From: Sphingobium terrigena
GTDB taxonomy: Bacteria > Pseudomonadota > Alphaproteobacteria > Sphingomonadales > Sphingomonadaceae
Reading direction: 5' to 3'
Length of the DNA: 64,000 nt
Assembly: GCF_003591655.1 (NCBI RefSeq)
Contig: NZ_QVRA01000006.1
Coordinates: 62,001 to 126,000 of the forward strand
The first letter of the stretch is position 1, and every line of letters begins with the position of its first letter. This document shows positions 1 through 9,830 of this stretch, piece after piece. Both the position numbers and the translations under genes were made by a program. Below the pieces are notes generated by a model that worked only from the letters and a program-made list of their open reading frames with translations, made no database searches and had not been told where the DNA came from.

Positions 1-782
1 TCGAAGAAATGCGGCTCCAGCAATTCCTTGGGCGGGTCGAAGGTCGGGCGGATACCCAGATTCGCCGCGCCGTCAAGCACCCGCCCGTCGGGCAAAATCC
101 CGCGCACCGCATAAATGCCATAGGCCGGGCGCAAATAGCTGCCCATATCGACATTAGCGGTGGGGAAACCGATCGTCCGACCCAATTTGTCGCCATGCTG
201 CACTGCGCCTTCGATCGTGAAGGGCCGGGTCAGCAGCCGGGTCGCGGTCGCGCAATCGCCCGCCTGCAACGCCGCGCGAATGCGGCTGGATGAAATCACT
301 GCCCCGTCGGCATCGGTCACGGGCGCCACCGCCTGCGCCCACATGCCCCATGGCGCGCCCAGTTCGGACAAAAGCGCCACCGATCCGGCCCGCCCCTTGC
401 CAAAGGTGAAGTCCTGCCCCGTCACCACCCCGGCCACGGCCATATCGACGGCCAGCAGGCGCACGAACGCCGCCGGATCGAGCGCGGCCAGTTCCGGGGT
501 AAAGGCAAACACCATCATCGCGTCCGCCCCGGCGGCGGCGAACAAAGCCTGCCGCTGGTCGAGCGTGGTGAGGCGAAAATGCGGCGTATCGGGCCGGAAC
601 AGCCGCATCGGATGGGGATCGAATGTCGCGACGATGACGGGACGCCCCTCCGCACTGGCGCGGTCTATCGCATGGCCGACCACGGCCTGATGCCCGGCGT
701 GAAACCCGTCAAAATTGCCCAGCGCCATGATGGCCCCGCGCAAATGCGCCGGGACCGGGGCGCCGCTTGTCAGCCGCTCCAT
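1..782 (-). CDS. ribF: Bifunctional riboflavin kinase/FAD synthetase, 3' end outside window
   Basis: Makes FMN from riboflavin and FAD from FMN in the cytoplasm. Translating the minus strand from the ATG at 782 gives an open frame of 260 codons to the window edge. The N-terminal adenylyltransferase domain carries LGNFDGFHAGHQA (nucleotidyltransferase HxGH-like motif) and TFDPHP; the start of the riboflavin kinase domain carries GRTIGFPTANV and ANLGIRPTF. Family members are about 310 residues, so roughly 50 C-terminal residues are missing. It is the last visible gene of a leftward run after folA, with a palindromic repeat between them. The call is secure because both domains are recognisable in order. 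Confidence 0.95.
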   Translation of the reverse strand, partial: MERLTSGAPVPAHLRGAIMALGNFDGFHAGHQAVVGHAIDRASAEGRPVIVATFDPHPMRLFRPDTPHFRLTTLDQRQALFAAAGADAMMVFAFTPELAALDPAAFVRLLAVDMAVAGVVTGQDFTFGKGRAGSVALLSELGAPWGMWAQAVAPVTDADGAVISSSRIRAALQAGDCATATRLLTRPFTIEGAVQHGDKLGRTIGFPTANVDMGSYLRPAYGIYAVRGILPDGRVLDGAANLGIRPTFDPPKELLEPHFF

Positions 783-836
783 GGCGCGGCCTATAGGGGG
801 GTGGCGACGGCGTGGCAATGCGGCATGACTACTCCT

Positions 837-934
837 CCGTTCGCCCTGAGCGAAGTCGAAGGGCCATGCCGAGCGGAGGCGAGGCACTTCGGCTTCGCTC
901 AGTGGAGGGCTTCGACTTCGCTCAGCCCGAACGG
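837..934. repeat. Palindromic intergenic repeat (GAGCGAAGTCGAAG family)
   Basis: Two inward-facing half elements: CCGTTCGCCCTGAGCGAAG at 837 and the opposing CTTCGCTCAGCCCGAACGG ending at 934, with related copies between. The right arm ends 4 bases before the folA stop codon. Similar elements occur at 6893-7057 and 13701-13797. Confidence 0.85.
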
Positions 935-938
935 ATAA

Positions 939-1442
<504 letters not shown>

Positions 1443-1451
1443 TCACCCAAT

Positions 1452-1540
1452 CGTCATTCCCGCGTAGGCGGGAACCCATCTCCCAACCCAACCACCGGCG
1501 CAATGGCAGGAGATGGATCCCCGCCTGCGCGGGGATGACG
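1452..1540. repeat. Palindromic intergenic repeat (CGTCATTCCCGCG family)
   Basis: An inverted pair, CGTCATTCCCGCG at 1452 and CGCGGGGATGACG ending at 1540, each arm itself a hairpin (CCCGCGTAGGCGGG; CCCCGCCTGCGCGGGG). It lies between purK and folA. Variants with the same CGTCAT/ATGACG ends occur at 12518-12601 and 15746-15841. Confidence 0.85.
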
Positions 1541-1570
1541 AAGATGTGAAAGGCAACCTTGCCTGAAAAC

Positions 1571-2641
1571 TCACAGCACCAGCCGCGTCACATGCCCCAT
1601 CTTGCGCCCCGGCCGCGCTTCATGCTTGCCATAGAGGTGCAGATGGTTGGCCGGGTCGGACAGGATCGCCAGCCAGTCATGCGCGGCATCGCCGATCAGG
1701 TTGCGCATCTCCACCCGCCGCGCCGCCAGCGCAGTGTCGCCCAGCGGCAGGCCGCAAATCGCGCGGACATGATTTTCAAACTGGCTCGTCAGCGCGCCCT
1801 CGATCGTGCCGTGACCGCTATTATGGACGCGCGGCGCCATTTCGTTGAACACCGGTCCGTCGGCGCTGGCGAAAAATTCGCAGGTCAGCACGCCGACATA
1901 GTCCAGCGCATCGGCAATCTTGCGCGCCAATGCGCGCGCGGCTGGCACCTGCCCCTCGATCAGCGGCCCGGCGGGCGCGATCGACGTGTCGAGGATACCG
2001 TCGACATGGACATTGGCAGAACTGTCCCAGAAGCGCACCTCGCCGTCCGCGCCGCGCACCAAAATGACCGAAAATTCCTCGGCAAAGGTCACAAAGCCTT
2101 CCAGGATCGCGCTCTGCCGCCCGATCGCATTCCATGCGCCGACCGCGTCGCCCGGCTCATTGAGCCGCGCCTGCCCCTTGCCGTCATAGCCCATGCGGTT
2201 GGTTTTCAGGATCGCCCGGCTGCCGACCTGGGCAATGGCAGCCTCCAGATCGTCCAGATTCTCGACCGGCGCGAACGGCGCGGTCAGCCCGCCCAGATCG
2301 CAGACGAAGCGCTTTTCCGCCAGCCGGTCCTGCGCCACCCGCAACGCCTGCGCACCGGGGCGGACCAGACCGTGGGTCGCCAACACCTCGACCGCCGCCG
2401 GGTCGATATTCTCAAATTCATAGGTGACGACATCGACGCCATCGGCAAAGGCCGCCAGCGCCACCGCGTCGTCATAGCTGCCCCGCGTCCAGCGCGGTGA
2501 CACATCGGCTGCGGGGCCGCTCTCCTCCGGCGCATAGATGGCGGTGCGATAGCCCAGCTGCGCGGCGGCAATGGCGATCATCCGGCCCAGCTGTCCGCCG
2601 CCAAGGATGCCGATGGTCGAACCGGGCGCAATGGTCGTCAT
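1571..2641 (-). CDS. purK: 5-(carboxyamino)imidazole ribonucleotide synthase
   Basis: ATP- and bicarbonate-dependent conversion of AIR to N5-CAIR in purine synthesis. 356 residues from the ATG at 2641, which starts MTTIAPGSTIGILGGGQLG, the typical PurK N-terminus; a longer in-frame extension overlaps purE and is not credible. The ATP-grasp fold is visible through FENIDPAAVEVL, GYDGKGQ, the FSVILVRG segment and FNEMAPRVHNSGH. The purE stop is 8 bases upstream, so the two genes are translated from one message. Confidence 0.96.
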   Translation of the reverse strand: MTTIAPGSTIGILGGGQLGRMIAIAAAQLGYRTAIYAPEESGPAADVSPRWTRGSYDDAVALAAFADGVDVVTYEFENIDPAAVEVLATHGLVRPGAQALRVAQDRLAEKRFVCDLGGLTAPFAPVENLDDLEAAIAQVGSRAILKTNRMGYDGKGQARLNEPGDAVGAWNAIGRQSAILEGFVTFAEEFSVILVRGADGEVRFWDSSANVHVDGILDTSIAPAGPLIEGQVPAARALARKIADALDYVGVLTCEFFASADGPVFNEMAPRVHNSGHGTIEGALTSQFENHVRAICGLPLGDTALAARRVEMRNLIGDAAHDWLAILSDPANHLHLYGKHEARPGRKMGHVTRLVL

Positions 2642-2649
2642 GGGGCCGC

Positions 2650-3138
2650 TCAGTCCTCGACCGTTTCGGCGACCGCATCGGTCTGCTTCGCGCGCCAGGC
2701 GTCCAGCCGCTCGGCGAGCGCGGGATCGTTGGTCGCCAGGATCGCCGCAGCCAGCAGCCCGGCATTGATCGCGCCGGGCTTGCCAATCGCCAGCGTCGCT
2801 ACGGGAATGCCGCCCGGCATCTGGACGATCGACAGCAGCGAATCCATGCCCTTCAGCGCCTTCGATTCGACCGGCACGCCCAGCACCGGCAGCCGCGTCA
2901 TCGACGCGCACATGCCCGGCAGATGCGCCGCGCCGCCCGCGCCCGCGATGACGACTTTGAGGCCACGACCGACCGCGCTGGAGGCATAATCATACAGCCG
3001 CTGCGGGGTGCGGTGCGCCGACACCACCTTGCATTCATGGGCCACGCCCAGCGCGTCCAGCGTTTCGGCGGCATGGCGCATCGTGTCCCAGTCGGACCGC
3101 GACCCCATGATGATGCCGACCTCGATTGCCCCGCTCAT
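2650..3138 (-). CDS. purE: N5-carboxyaminoimidazole ribonucleotide mutase
   Basis: Moves the carboxylate of N5-CAIR to C4 to give CAIR, the step after PurK. 162 residues from the ATG at 3138. Class I PurE motifs are all present: IIMGSRSDW near the N-terminus, VVSAHRTP with the conserved histidine, and [11 protein letters not shown]. The ATG at 3138 is preferred over one 51 bases upstream because the family begins a few residues before [10 protein letters not shown]. First gene of a purE-purK pair. Confidence 0.96.
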   Translation of the reverse strand: MSGAIEVGIIMGSRSDWDTMRHAAETLDALGVAHECKVVSAHRTPQRLYDYASSAVGRGLKVVIAGAGGAAHLPGMCASMTRLPVLGVPVESKALKGMDSLLSIVQMPGGIPVATLAIGKPGAINAGLLAAAILATNDPALAERLDAWRAKQTDAVAETVED

Positions 3139-3244
3139 GCCCCTGCTTCCCCTCATGGCGCGGCCGCTACGGTGCCGCCCGGAAAGCAAAGCCCCTTAGC
3201 GGCCAGCCCGTCGGGGGGCAATGCTATTCCGCCCCGAAACCACC

Positions 3245-3310
3245 GTGCTCCCGCGCAGGCGGGAGCCCAGTCACGCCGTCTCAACTGGACTCCCGCCTGC
3301 GCGGGAGCAC
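3245..3310. repeat. Palindromic intergenic repeat (GTGCTCCCGCG family)
   Basis: GTGCTCCCGCGCAGGCGGGA at 3245 faces CTCCCGCCTGCGCGGGAGCA ending at 3310, each arm a hairpin. It lies just after gpmA and could help terminate it. Close copies are at 9759-9824 and the right half of 60185-60256. Confidence 0.85.
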
Positions 3311-3317
3311 GCAGCCT

Positions 3318-4004
3318 TTACCGCTCCGACAGATAATAGCGCTCGATCGCGCTCAGATCGTCGGCCAGTTCATAGACGATCGGCTGGCCGGTCGGGATTT
3401 CCAGTTCGGTAATTTCATCGTCGGGAATGTTCGACAGATGCTTGACCAGCGCGCGCAGCGAATTGCCATGGGCGGAGATCAACACCCGCTTGCCCGCCTT
3501 CAGGTCCGGCGCAATCGTCGCCTCCCAATAGGGCAGCACGCGCGCGATCGTGTCCTTCAGGCTCTCGGTCGAGGGGATAGCGATCCCCGCATAGCGGCGG
3601 TCCTTGCTCAGGTCGAACTCGCTCCCTGCCTCCAGCACCGGCGGCGGAATGTCGAAGCTGCGGCGCCAGATCTTGACCTGCGCGTCGCCATGCTTGGCCG
3701 CCGTCTCCGCCTTGTCCAGGCCCGTCAGCCCGCCATAATGGCGCTCATTCAAGCGCCAGTCCTTCTCCACCGGCAGCCACAGCCGCCCCATTTCCTCCAG
3801 CGCCAGATTGAGCGTCTTGATCGCGCGGGTCTGGAGCGAGGTATAGCATTGGTCGAAATCCAGCCCCTTGGCCTTCATCAACTGCCCCGCCGCCCGCGCT
3901 TCGCCCGCACCCTTCTCGGTCACGTCCACATCCCACCAGCCGGTGAAGCGGTTTTCCAGATTCCATGACGACTGGCCATGGCGGATTAGGACGAGGGTGG
4001 GCAT
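3318..4004 (-). CDS. gpmA: 2,3-bisphosphoglycerate-dependent phosphoglycerate mutase
   Basis: Interconverts 3- and 2-phosphoglycerate in glycolysis and gluconeogenesis. 228 residues from the ATG at 4004. The N-terminal [10 protein letters not shown] carries the phosphohistidine (H9), and [11 protein letters not shown] near the C-terminus carries the second catalytic histidine. [15 protein letters not shown] and the [12 protein letters not shown] segment are typical of the cofactor-dependent enzyme. A longer in-frame reading upstream of 4004 lacks family similarity. It stands alone on the minus strand, divergent from sppA. Confidence 0.95.
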   Translation of the reverse strand: MPTLVLIRHGQSSWNLENRFTGWWDVDVTEKGAGEARAAGQLMKAKGLDFDQCYTSLQTRAIKTLNLALEEMGRLWLPVEKDWRLNERHYGGLTGLDKAETAAKHGDAQVKIWRRSFDIPPPVLEAGSEFDLSKDRRYAGIAIPSTESLKDTIARVLPYWEATIAPDLKAGKRVLISAHGNSLRALVKHLSNIPDDEITELEIPTGQPIVYELADDLSAIERYYLSER

Positions 4005-4157
4005 CGGGCATGTCTCCTGCACGTCTGGGAAAAGTCTGCCGCCTCCCATAACGCGCGAAACGCGGCGCGCAAGGTTGCAGCGGCGCGCGCCGCCCCCACA
4101 TTGCAGTCGATAGGGCGATGGGCTAGCCATGGCGGACCGGGCAGAAGGAACACCCAC

Positions 4158-6041
4158 TTGGCATTTGTGAAGGGCGCGTGGCGCATATTGGTCGCGATCA
4201 AGGACGGGCTGGTCCTGCTGTTCCTGCTACTCTTCTTCGGCGCGCTCTACGCCGCCCTCTCCTTCTCACCCAAGCCCGCCGCCAGCATCAGCGCGGGTGC
4301 GCTGCTGCTCGACCTGGACGGCACGATCGTCGAACAACCGGCCGAGGCTGATCCCTTCGCATTGCTGTCCGGCTCCGGCCCGGACATGAAGGAATATCGC
4401 CTGTCCGACATCGTCACCGCGCTGGAGGCGGCAAAGACGGATACGAAGGTCAAGGCGGTCGTGCTGAACCTGGATGGCTTCATGGGCGGCGGTCAGGTCG
4501 CCATCGCCCGCGTCGGTCAGGCGCTCGACGCCTTGCGCGCCGCGAAGAAACCAGTGCTGGCCTACGCCACCCTCTACACCGACGATAGCTATCAGCTTGC
4601 CGCCCATGCCAGCGAAGCGTGGAGCGATCCGCTGGGCGGCGTCGCGATCATGGGCCGGGGCGGGTCGGGCCTCTATTACAAAGGGCTGATCGATAAACTC
4701 GGCGTCAACACCCATGTCTATCGCGTCGGCACATACAAGAGCTTCGTCGAACCCTATATCCGCGCCGACCAGTCACCCGAAGCCAAGCAGGCCAATCAGG
4801 CTTTGGCGGACGTGTTGTGGCAGAACTGGCAGGATGATGTCGCCAAGGCCCGGCCCAGGGCGAAGATCGCCGCCTATGCCGCCGACCCGGTCGCCGCCGC
4901 CACCGCCGCCAACGGCAATATGGCGCAGGCCGCCTTGTCCGCAGGCCTGATCGACAAGCTTGGCGACGCCACCGCGTTCGGCGCACGGGTCGCAGAGATT
5001 GCGGGCGAAGCATCCGATGCCAAGGCTGGCGGCTTCGCGAAAATCGACCTCGCCGCCTATGTCAAGGCGCGCAAGCCCGCCAATGACGGCCAGATCGGCG
5101 TGCTGACGATCGCGGGCAATATCGTCGATGGCGAAGCCGGTCCCGGCACGGCGGCAGGCGACACGATTTCGGACCTGCTGCTGACCGCGCTCAACGAAAA
5201 GGATTTGAAAGCCCTGGTCGTCCGCGTCGATTCGCCGGGCGGTTCGGTCATGGCCTCGGAAAAAATCCGGTCCGCGATCCTCAAGGCGAAGGCAGACGGC
5301 CTGCCCGTGGTCGTCTCCATGGGCAATGTCGCGGCTAGTGGCGGCTATTGGGTTTCCACCCCCGCCGACATGATCTTTGCGCAGCCGGACACCATCACTG
5401 GCTCGATCGGCGTGTTCGGCATCCTCCCCAGCTTTGAAGGCACGCTGGCCAAGATGGGCGTCACCACCGACGGCGTCGCCACCACGCCCCTGTCGGGCCA
5501 GCCGGACCTTGCCGGTGGCACCTCCCCGCAATTCGACGCGATCATGCAGATGGGGGTGGAGGACATATACCGCCGTTTCGTCGGCCTGGTCGCAGAAGCG
5601 CGCCGCAAGACCCCGGCGCAGATCGACGCCATCGCGCAGGGCCGCGTCTGGGACGGCGGCACCGCGCGGCAAATCGGGCTGGTCGACCGCTTCGGCGGGC
5701 TGGAGGACGCCATCGCCGAAGCCGCCCGCCGCGCGAAAATCGACCCCAAAACCGCCCGCGCCTACAATATCGAAAAGACGCCCGACAAATGGGCCGCCTG
5801 GATCGAGGCGATGGCCGAGCGCGACACGGACGACGCAGGCGCGCCCCGCGACATGCTGGCGCGCCAGGCGATGGTCCAGCGCGGCTGGGCGATGCAGGCG
5901 GTCGCCGACGTCAAGGCGCTCGTCACCGGCGCAGGCATCCGCGCCGACTGCCTGGAATGCCGCAGCTACGGCGCGCCGAAGATGCAAAGCGCAGCGGAAG
6001 AACGCGGCGTGATGGCGCTAATCACAAGCCTATGGCGCTAA
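4158..6041 (+). CDS. sppA: Signal peptide peptidase SppA, 67K type
   Basis: Inner-membrane serine protease that degrades cleaved signal peptides. I place the start at the TTG at 4158 (627 residues) because AGAAGGAA at 4143-4150 gives a good ribosome site; an ATG at 4101 is in frame but adds a non-family leader. One membrane segment follows ([18 protein letters not shown]), then two S49 domains as in the E. coli-type protein. The catalytic dyad is K194 (VGTYKSF) in the first domain and S394 (VAASGGYW) in the second, 200 residues apart exactly as in E. coli SppA (K209/S409). Confidence 0.94.
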   Translation: MAFVKGAWRILVAIKDGLVLLFLLLFFGALYAALSFSPKPAASISAGALLLDLDGTIVEQPAEADPFALLSGSGPDMKEYRLSDIVTALEAAKTDTKVKAVVLNLDGFMGGGQVAIARVGQALDALRAAKKPVLAYATLYTDDSYQLAAHASEAWSDPLGGVAIMGRGGSGLYYKGLIDKLGVNTHVYRVGTYKSFVEPYIRADQSPEAKQANQALADVLWQNWQDDVAKARPRAKIAAYAADPVAAATAANGNMAQAALSAGLIDKLGDATAFGARVAEIAGEASDAKAGGFAKIDLAAYVKARKPANDGQIGVLTIAGNIVDGEAGPGTAAGDTISDLLLTALNEKDLKALVVRVDSPGGSVMASEKIRSAILKAKADGLPVVVSMGNVAASGGYWVSTPADMIFAQPDTITGSIGVFGILPSFEGTLAKMGVTTDGVATTPLSGQPDLAGGTSPQFDAIMQMGVEDIYRRFVGLVAEARRKTPAQIDAIAQGRVWDGGTARQIGLVDRFGGLEDAIAEAARRAKIDPKTARAYNIEKTPDKWAAWIEAMAERDTDDAGAPRDMLARQAMVQRGWAMQAVADVKALVTGAGIRADCLECRSYGAPKMQSAAEERGVMALITSLWR

Positions 6042-6044
6042 CCC

Positions 6045-6223
6045 CCTTCTCCCCGGCGGGGAGAAGGATACGAAGCCTTACCCGCGCAGCGGGTTAGGCG
6101 AAGTTGGAAGAGGGGGTTCGACGCTAATACCGTGCGCAGCCGTCAGGTCAGCACACCCTCTCCCAGCTACGACTAGGCAGCAAGCTGCCAAGTCTGCGCA
6201 ACCCTCTCCCTTGAGGGAGAGGG
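6045..6223. repeat. Intergenic repeat (TTCTCCCC...GGGGAGAAGG family) plus hairpin
   Basis: Begins CCTTCTCCCC-GGCG-GGGAGAAGG, continues ATACGAAGCCTTACCCGCG, GCGGGTTAGGCGAAGTTGG and ends GAGGGGG near 6117. Copies with the same order are at 15179-15250 and 15868-15941. A separate perfect 9-bp hairpin, CCCTCTCCC-TTGA-GGGAGAGGG, is at 6202-6223, just beyond the end of the leftward TRIC gene. Confidence 0.8.
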
Positions 6224-6234
6224 ATAAAGAGACA

Positions 6235-6879
6235 CTATCCTCCCTCATCCCGATACACCGGCAACCCCAGCCCGCGCCAAATCGCCACCGCGCGCAGCAC
6301 GAACCCCACCAGCGCCGCAATGACGCCAGCCACCGGCACGTCCAGCCCGGCCAGCCGCAACCCCACGAACAGCCCCGCTGCCACCGCCGCCGCCGTCACA
6401 TAAAGTTCGGGCCGCAACAGGATCGACGGCTCACCCGCCAGCAGATCGCGCATGATGCCGCCGACGCAGCCGGTCACCACGCCCATCATCCCGGCGACAA
6501 AGGGCGGCACGCCGAAACTCATCGCCTTGGCCGCGCCGAACACCGCAAACGCCGCCAGCCCGATCGCATCCAGCCAGTCGAGCGCCCGCTCGCTCCAGAA
6601 GCGGCGCGGCGTACACCAGACGATCACCGCCGCGCACATGCAGGTGATGGCAGGCGCGGCATCCACCACCCAGAAAACCGGCGCACCGATCAGCAAATCC
6701 CGCAACGTGCCGCCGCCCACCCCCGTCACCAGCGCGAAAAAGGCAAAGGTCACCAACGTCTGCCTGAGCCGCGCCGCCGCCAGCGCCCCAGACGCGGCAA
6801 ACACGAACGTGCCGACGATGCTAAGCGTCTCCAGCACCGGGCCGATGGAGGTGGCAAGAAGGGGCGCGGGAGGGAGCAT
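6235..6879 (-). CDS. TRIC-family (UPF0126) membrane channel protein
   Basis: Predicted integral membrane protein of 214 residues from the ATG at 6879 (MLPPAPLLA). It has the family's internal duplication: GGGTLRDLLIG in the first half and GGIMRDLLAGEPS in the second, each inside a block of three hydrophobic helices, with a seventh helix at the C-terminus. Prokaryotic TRIC proteins conduct monovalent cations; older names are UPF0126 or YadS/YicG. Ion selectivity cannot be read from the sequence. The start follows AAGTGTATAGTC without a strong ribosome site. It is flanked by palindromic repeats on both sides and has no obvious operon partner. Confidence 0.85.
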   Translation of the reverse strand: MLPPAPLLATSIGPVLETLSIVGTFVFAASGALAAARLRQTLVTFAFFALVTGVGGGTLRDLLIGAPVFWVVDAAPAITCMCAAVIVWCTPRRFWSERALDWLDAIGLAAFAVFGAAKAMSFGVPPFVAGMMGVVTGCVGGIMRDLLAGEPSILLRPELYVTAAAVAAGLFVGLRLAGLDVPVAGVIAALVGFVLRAVAIWRGLGLPVYRDEGG

Positions 6880-6892
6880 GACTATACACTTA

Positions 6893-7057
6893 CGTTCGTT
6901 TCGAGCGAAGTCGAGAAACGTTGCGCACCCCAAACCCGTTCGGGCTGAGCGAAGTCGAAGCCTTGAAACGAGTCACGTGCCTCGTTTCAACCTGAGCGGA
7001 GGCGAAGGCACCTCGCTTCGCTCGGTAGAACCCTTCGACTTCGCTCAGGGCGAACGG
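6893..7057. repeat. Composite palindromic repeat block
   Basis: A half element CGTTCGTTTCGAGCGAAG (6893) is followed by CCGTTCGGGCTGAGCGAAG and an opposing CTTCGCTCAGGGCGAACGG ending at 7057. It fills almost all of the gap between the TRIC gene and the M20 peptidase and mixes two repeat families found elsewhere in the window. Confidence 0.85.
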
Positions 7058-7070
7058 CGGTAGAGTACCC

Positions 7071-8399
7071 CTATTTCCGCCCCTTCTCCCCCGCCAGCCG
7101 GCTCATCAATATCGCCGCGCGCTTGGCCTGGCGCTTCATGCTCGACAGGTCGGCCTGTTCCGCCGGGCTATGGTCGCCACTCGACGTCACGCCCAGCCCG
7201 ACCAGCCCGTCCGTATCCTGCGCCACGAAGCTGATATCGCCCGCCCCGCGCTTCAGCGGGTCCAGCTCCGGCATCACCGCCAGCCCCAGATCGGCATTGA
7301 CCCCGTTCAGCTTCACGAGCAGCGCGCGATTGCCCGCCGTCGGCGCCATCGACGGATAGCCCATATCGAACGCGATCGTCGCCGACGTGCCGGGCAGATG
7401 CCCTGCGCCAACGATCGCCTGCATCTTCGCCCGCACCCGCGCCGTCTGCTCCTCGCTCAGCGTGCGAAAATCACCCTTGGCCACGGCGATCGGCGGGATG
7501 ATATTGGTCTTGCCCGTCACCGCAATGCGCACGCCGTCCTTGTCCACGTCCGCGCTCTGCCCGCCACCGATCAGCCCGACATTGAAGGTCAGATTGGGTT
7601 CGGGCAGCTCCTTGCGAAACGCCACGATGATCCGCGCCAGCTCATAGACCGCGCCGTCGCCCGCATTGGCGGAAAAAATCCCCGAACTATGCCCCGACTT
7701 GCCCGTCGCGGTCAGCGTCCAGCTATTGGAGGATCGCCGCGCGATCGACCCCATATCCTTGCCATTTTCCTGGCTCAGCCCTTCAAAATCCAGCGCCACA
7801 TCGGCGCGTTTGCCTGCCGCAATCAGGTCGGCCCGCGCTATGCTGATCGGATCGCCCGAATCCTCCTCGTCCCCGGTCAGCACCACCTCGATATTCGCAG
7901 CTTTCAGCGTGCCTGCCGCCTGCATCGCCTTCAATGCCAGCAGCATCGTGACGACCCCGCCCTTGTCGTCCGCCACGCCCGGCCCGCGCGCCCAATCTCC
8001 ACCGGAAGCGCCGCCCTTGCGCTCGAACTTTTGAAACGGCGAATCCGGCTCGAACACCGTATCCAGATGTCCGATCAGCAGCATCTTGGTGGTCCCGGCC
8101 TTCCCCTTATGCACCGCGATCAGATGCCCGGCGCGCTTGGCCGCATCCATCGGCTGCCATGTCACGACAAAGCCCAACCTCTCAAATTCAGGCCGCAGCA
8201 TGTCGGCCACCGCCTTCACCCCCGCCAGATTCATCGATCCGCTATTCTGGTTCACCAGCCTTTCGAGCAGGCCGATCGCGGGTTCATAGCCCGCCTCGAC
8301 GCTGGTGGTGATCGTGCGTTCGGCGGGCGACAGCGCCGCCCCGGCGGGCGTCCCCGCCATCAGCATCACGCCCGCGATCAAGCCTGCCCGCATCCTCAC
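7071..8399 (-). CDS. Secreted M20-family metallopeptidase (glutamate carboxypeptidase-like)
   Basis: 442 residues with an N-terminal signal peptide (hydrophobic GLIAGVMLMAG, cleavage near PAGAALS), so probably periplasmic. M20 zinc ligands are visible: GHLDTVFE, GVADDKGG and TGDEEDSGD; a dimerisation domain follows (SGHSSGIFS). The closest named relatives are carboxypeptidase G2-like enzymes that release C-terminal glutamate; the substrate here is unknown. The start is either GTG 8399, overlapping the stop of the upstream glutathione peroxidase as GTGA, or the ATG at 8393; both indicate translational coupling. That pairing hints at a common role in peptide or glutathione turnover, which is inference. 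Confidence 0.85.
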   Translation of the reverse strand: MRMRAGLIAGVMLMAGTPAGAALSPAERTITTSVEAGYEPAIGLLERLVNQNSGSMNLAGVKAVADMLRPEFERLGFVVTWQPMDAAKRAGHLIAVHKGKAGTTKMLLIGHLDTVFEPDSPFQKFERKGGASGGDWARGPGVADDKGGVVTMLLALKAMQAAGTLKAANIEVVLTGDEEDSGDPISIARADLIAAGKRADVALDFEGLSQENGKDMGSIARRSSNSWTLTATGKSGHSSGIFSANAGDGAVYELARIIVAFRKELPEPNLTFNVGLIGGGQSADVDKDGVRIAVTGKTNIIPPIAVAKGDFRTLSEEQTARVRAKMQAIVGAGHLPGTSATIAFDMGYPSMAPTAGNRALLVKLNGVNADLGLAVMPELDPLKRGAGDISFVAQDTDGLVGLGVTSSGDHSPAEQADLSSMKRQAKRAAILMSRLAGEKGRK

Positions 8400-8941
8400 T
8401 TGGCCAGTTCCGCCTCGATCGCCGCGACCAGTGCCGCGTCGTCAGGCGCGGTCGTCGGCGCAAAGCGCGCCGCCACGCTGCCATCCTTGGCGATCAGGAA
8501 CTTCTCGAAATTCCACAACACTTCGGGCACCGGATTGGGGGTCATGCCATAGCCTTTCAGCTTCTCGCGAAACACGTCACCCTCACCCTGCGCTTCCGGC
8601 ACGGCGCTGGTCAGCGCGGCATAGAGCGGATGCTTGTCCGGCCCGGTCACCACGATTTTCTCGAACATCGGGAAATCGACGCCGAAATTGGTGGTGCAGA
8701 AAGTCGCGATCTCGTCGTTCGTCCCCGGTTCCTGCGCGCCGAAATCATTGGCCGGGAAGCCCGCGACCACCAGCCCCTTGTCCTTATAATCGGCGTAGAG
8801 CTTTTCCAGCCCTTCATATTGCGGGGTCAGGCCACATTTGGACGCGACATTGACCGCCAGCACCACCTTGCCCGCATAATCGGCGAGGGACGTGTCCGCG
8901 CCCTTGATCGTCTTGAGCGGGATCGCTTGAATATCGGTCAT
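8396..8941 (-). CDS. Glutathione peroxidase family protein
   Basis: Thiol peroxidase reducing hydrogen peroxide or organic hydroperoxides with glutathione or thioredoxin. 181 residues from the ATG at 8941, preceded by a good ribosome site (AGGAGA, 8 bases upstream). The peroxidatic cysteine is C36 in NVASKCGLTPQYEGL; the glutamine and tryptophan partners are represented by GFPANDFGAQEPG and VLWNFEKFL. It is a cysteine, not selenocysteine, enzyme. First gene of a two-gene unit with the M20 peptidase. Confidence 0.93.
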   Translation of the reverse strand: MTDIQAIPLKTIKGADTSLADYAGKVVLAVNVASKCGLTPQYEGLEKLYADYKDKGLVVAGFPANDFGAQEPGTNDEIATFCTTNFGVDFPMFEKIVVTGPDKHPLYAALTSAVPEAQGEGDVFREKLKGYGMTPNPVPEVLWNFEKFLIAKDGSVAARFAPTTAPDDAALVAAIEAELAK

Positions 8942-8979
8942 CTTGTCGTCTCCTGTGAAAATGTGCGTGTAGCCTGCCA

Positions 8980-9687
8980 CTATATCGCCGCGCCGAACAG
9001 ATGCCCCGCACCCGCCGTCACCGCCATCGCCAAAGCGCCCCAGAACAGGGTCCGGCTGATCGATCGCACCACCCGCGCCCCGCCCAGCCGCGCGCCGACA
9101 TAGCCCAACAGCACCAGGCATAGCAGGCACAGGCCAACGATCGCGATAATCGCGCTGCCCGCCGGCACGATCGCCGCGACAAGCACCGGCGGCGCGGCCC
9201 CCACGGCAAAGCTCGCCGCCGACGCCATCGCCGCCTGCACCGGCCGGGCCGTGGCAATATCCGAAATCCCCAGTTCGTCGCGGGCATGCGCGCCCAGCGC
9301 ATCGGCGGCCATCAACTGCTGCGCCACCTGCCCCGCCAGATCGGGCGTCAGGCCGCGCTCGACATAGATGTCGCGCAACTCCGCCCATTCCTCATCGGGC
9401 TGCGCAGCCAGCGCATGACGCTCCTTGGCCAGGTCTGCGCGCTCCGTATCCGACTGCGCACTGACGGACACATATTCCCCCGCCGCCATCGACATCGCGC
9501 CCGCCACCAGCGCCGCAATCCCGGTCAGCAATATCGTCTGTCCATCCGCCCCGGACGCGGCGATGCCGGTCATCAGACTGGCGGTCGACACAATCCCGTC
9601 ATTGGCCCCCAGCACCGTCGCGCGTAGCCAGCCAACGCGGTTCACATAATGAACGGCATGGTGCGGCTGGTCGGTTACGGTGTCCAT
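8980..9687 (-). CDS. VIT/CCC1-family membrane transporter
   Basis: 235-residue membrane protein of the VIT1/CCC1 family, which moves Fe2+ or Mn2+ across membranes in plants and yeast; bacterial members are presumed metal exporters. The diagnostic region GWLRATVLGANDGIVSTASL lies near the N-terminus, followed by AGAMSMAAGEYVSVSAQSD, both typical of the family. The acidic cytoplasmic stretch between the second and third helices (ERADLAKERHAL to ELRDIYVERGL) is where metal-binding carboxylates sit. About five membrane helices. The start at 9687 lies just inside a gap with a palindromic repeat. Metal specificity is not determinable here. Confidence 0.88.
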   Translation of the reverse strand: MDTVTDQPHHAVHYVNRVGWLRATVLGANDGIVSTASLMTGIAASGADGQTILLTGIAALVAGAMSMAAGEYVSVSAQSDTERADLAKERHALAAQPDEEWAELRDIYVERGLTPDLAGQVAQQLMAADALGAHARDELGISDIATARPVQAAMASAASFAVGAAPPVLVAAIVPAGSAIIAIVGLCLLCLVLLGYVGARLGGARVVRSISRTLFWGALAMAVTAGAGHLFGAAI

Positions 9688-9758
9688 CAGTCAGCCCCTG
9701 TTACGATCCTGCCCCACCCTGCCGTCGGTTTGGCGCGAAGTCGAGTGTCCCATGATAC

Positions 9759-9824
9759 GTGCTCCCGCGCAGGCGGGAGCCCAGTTGATAGCGTGGGACT
9801 AGGCTCCCGCCTACGCGGGAGCAC
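9759..9824. repeat. Palindromic intergenic repeat (GTGCTCCCGCG family)
   Basis: Same design and length as 3245-3310: GTGCTCCCGCGCAGGCGGGA facing CTCCCGCCTACGCGGGAGCA. It lies 6 bases beyond the end of the ABC-F gene and could form its terminator hairpin. Confidence 0.85.
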
Positions 9825-9830
9825 AACAGC

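Noticed and set aside
1559-2500. Long plus-strand open frame of 313 codons
   Set aside because: It is antisense to purK, whose motifs are unambiguous; GC-rich DNA gives long antisense frames.
4773-5987. 404-codon minus-strand frame
   Set aside because: Antisense to sppA, with biased composition and no recognisable domain.
6202-6223. Intrinsic terminator for the TRIC gene
   Set aside because: Perfect stem, but no T-run on the minus strand.
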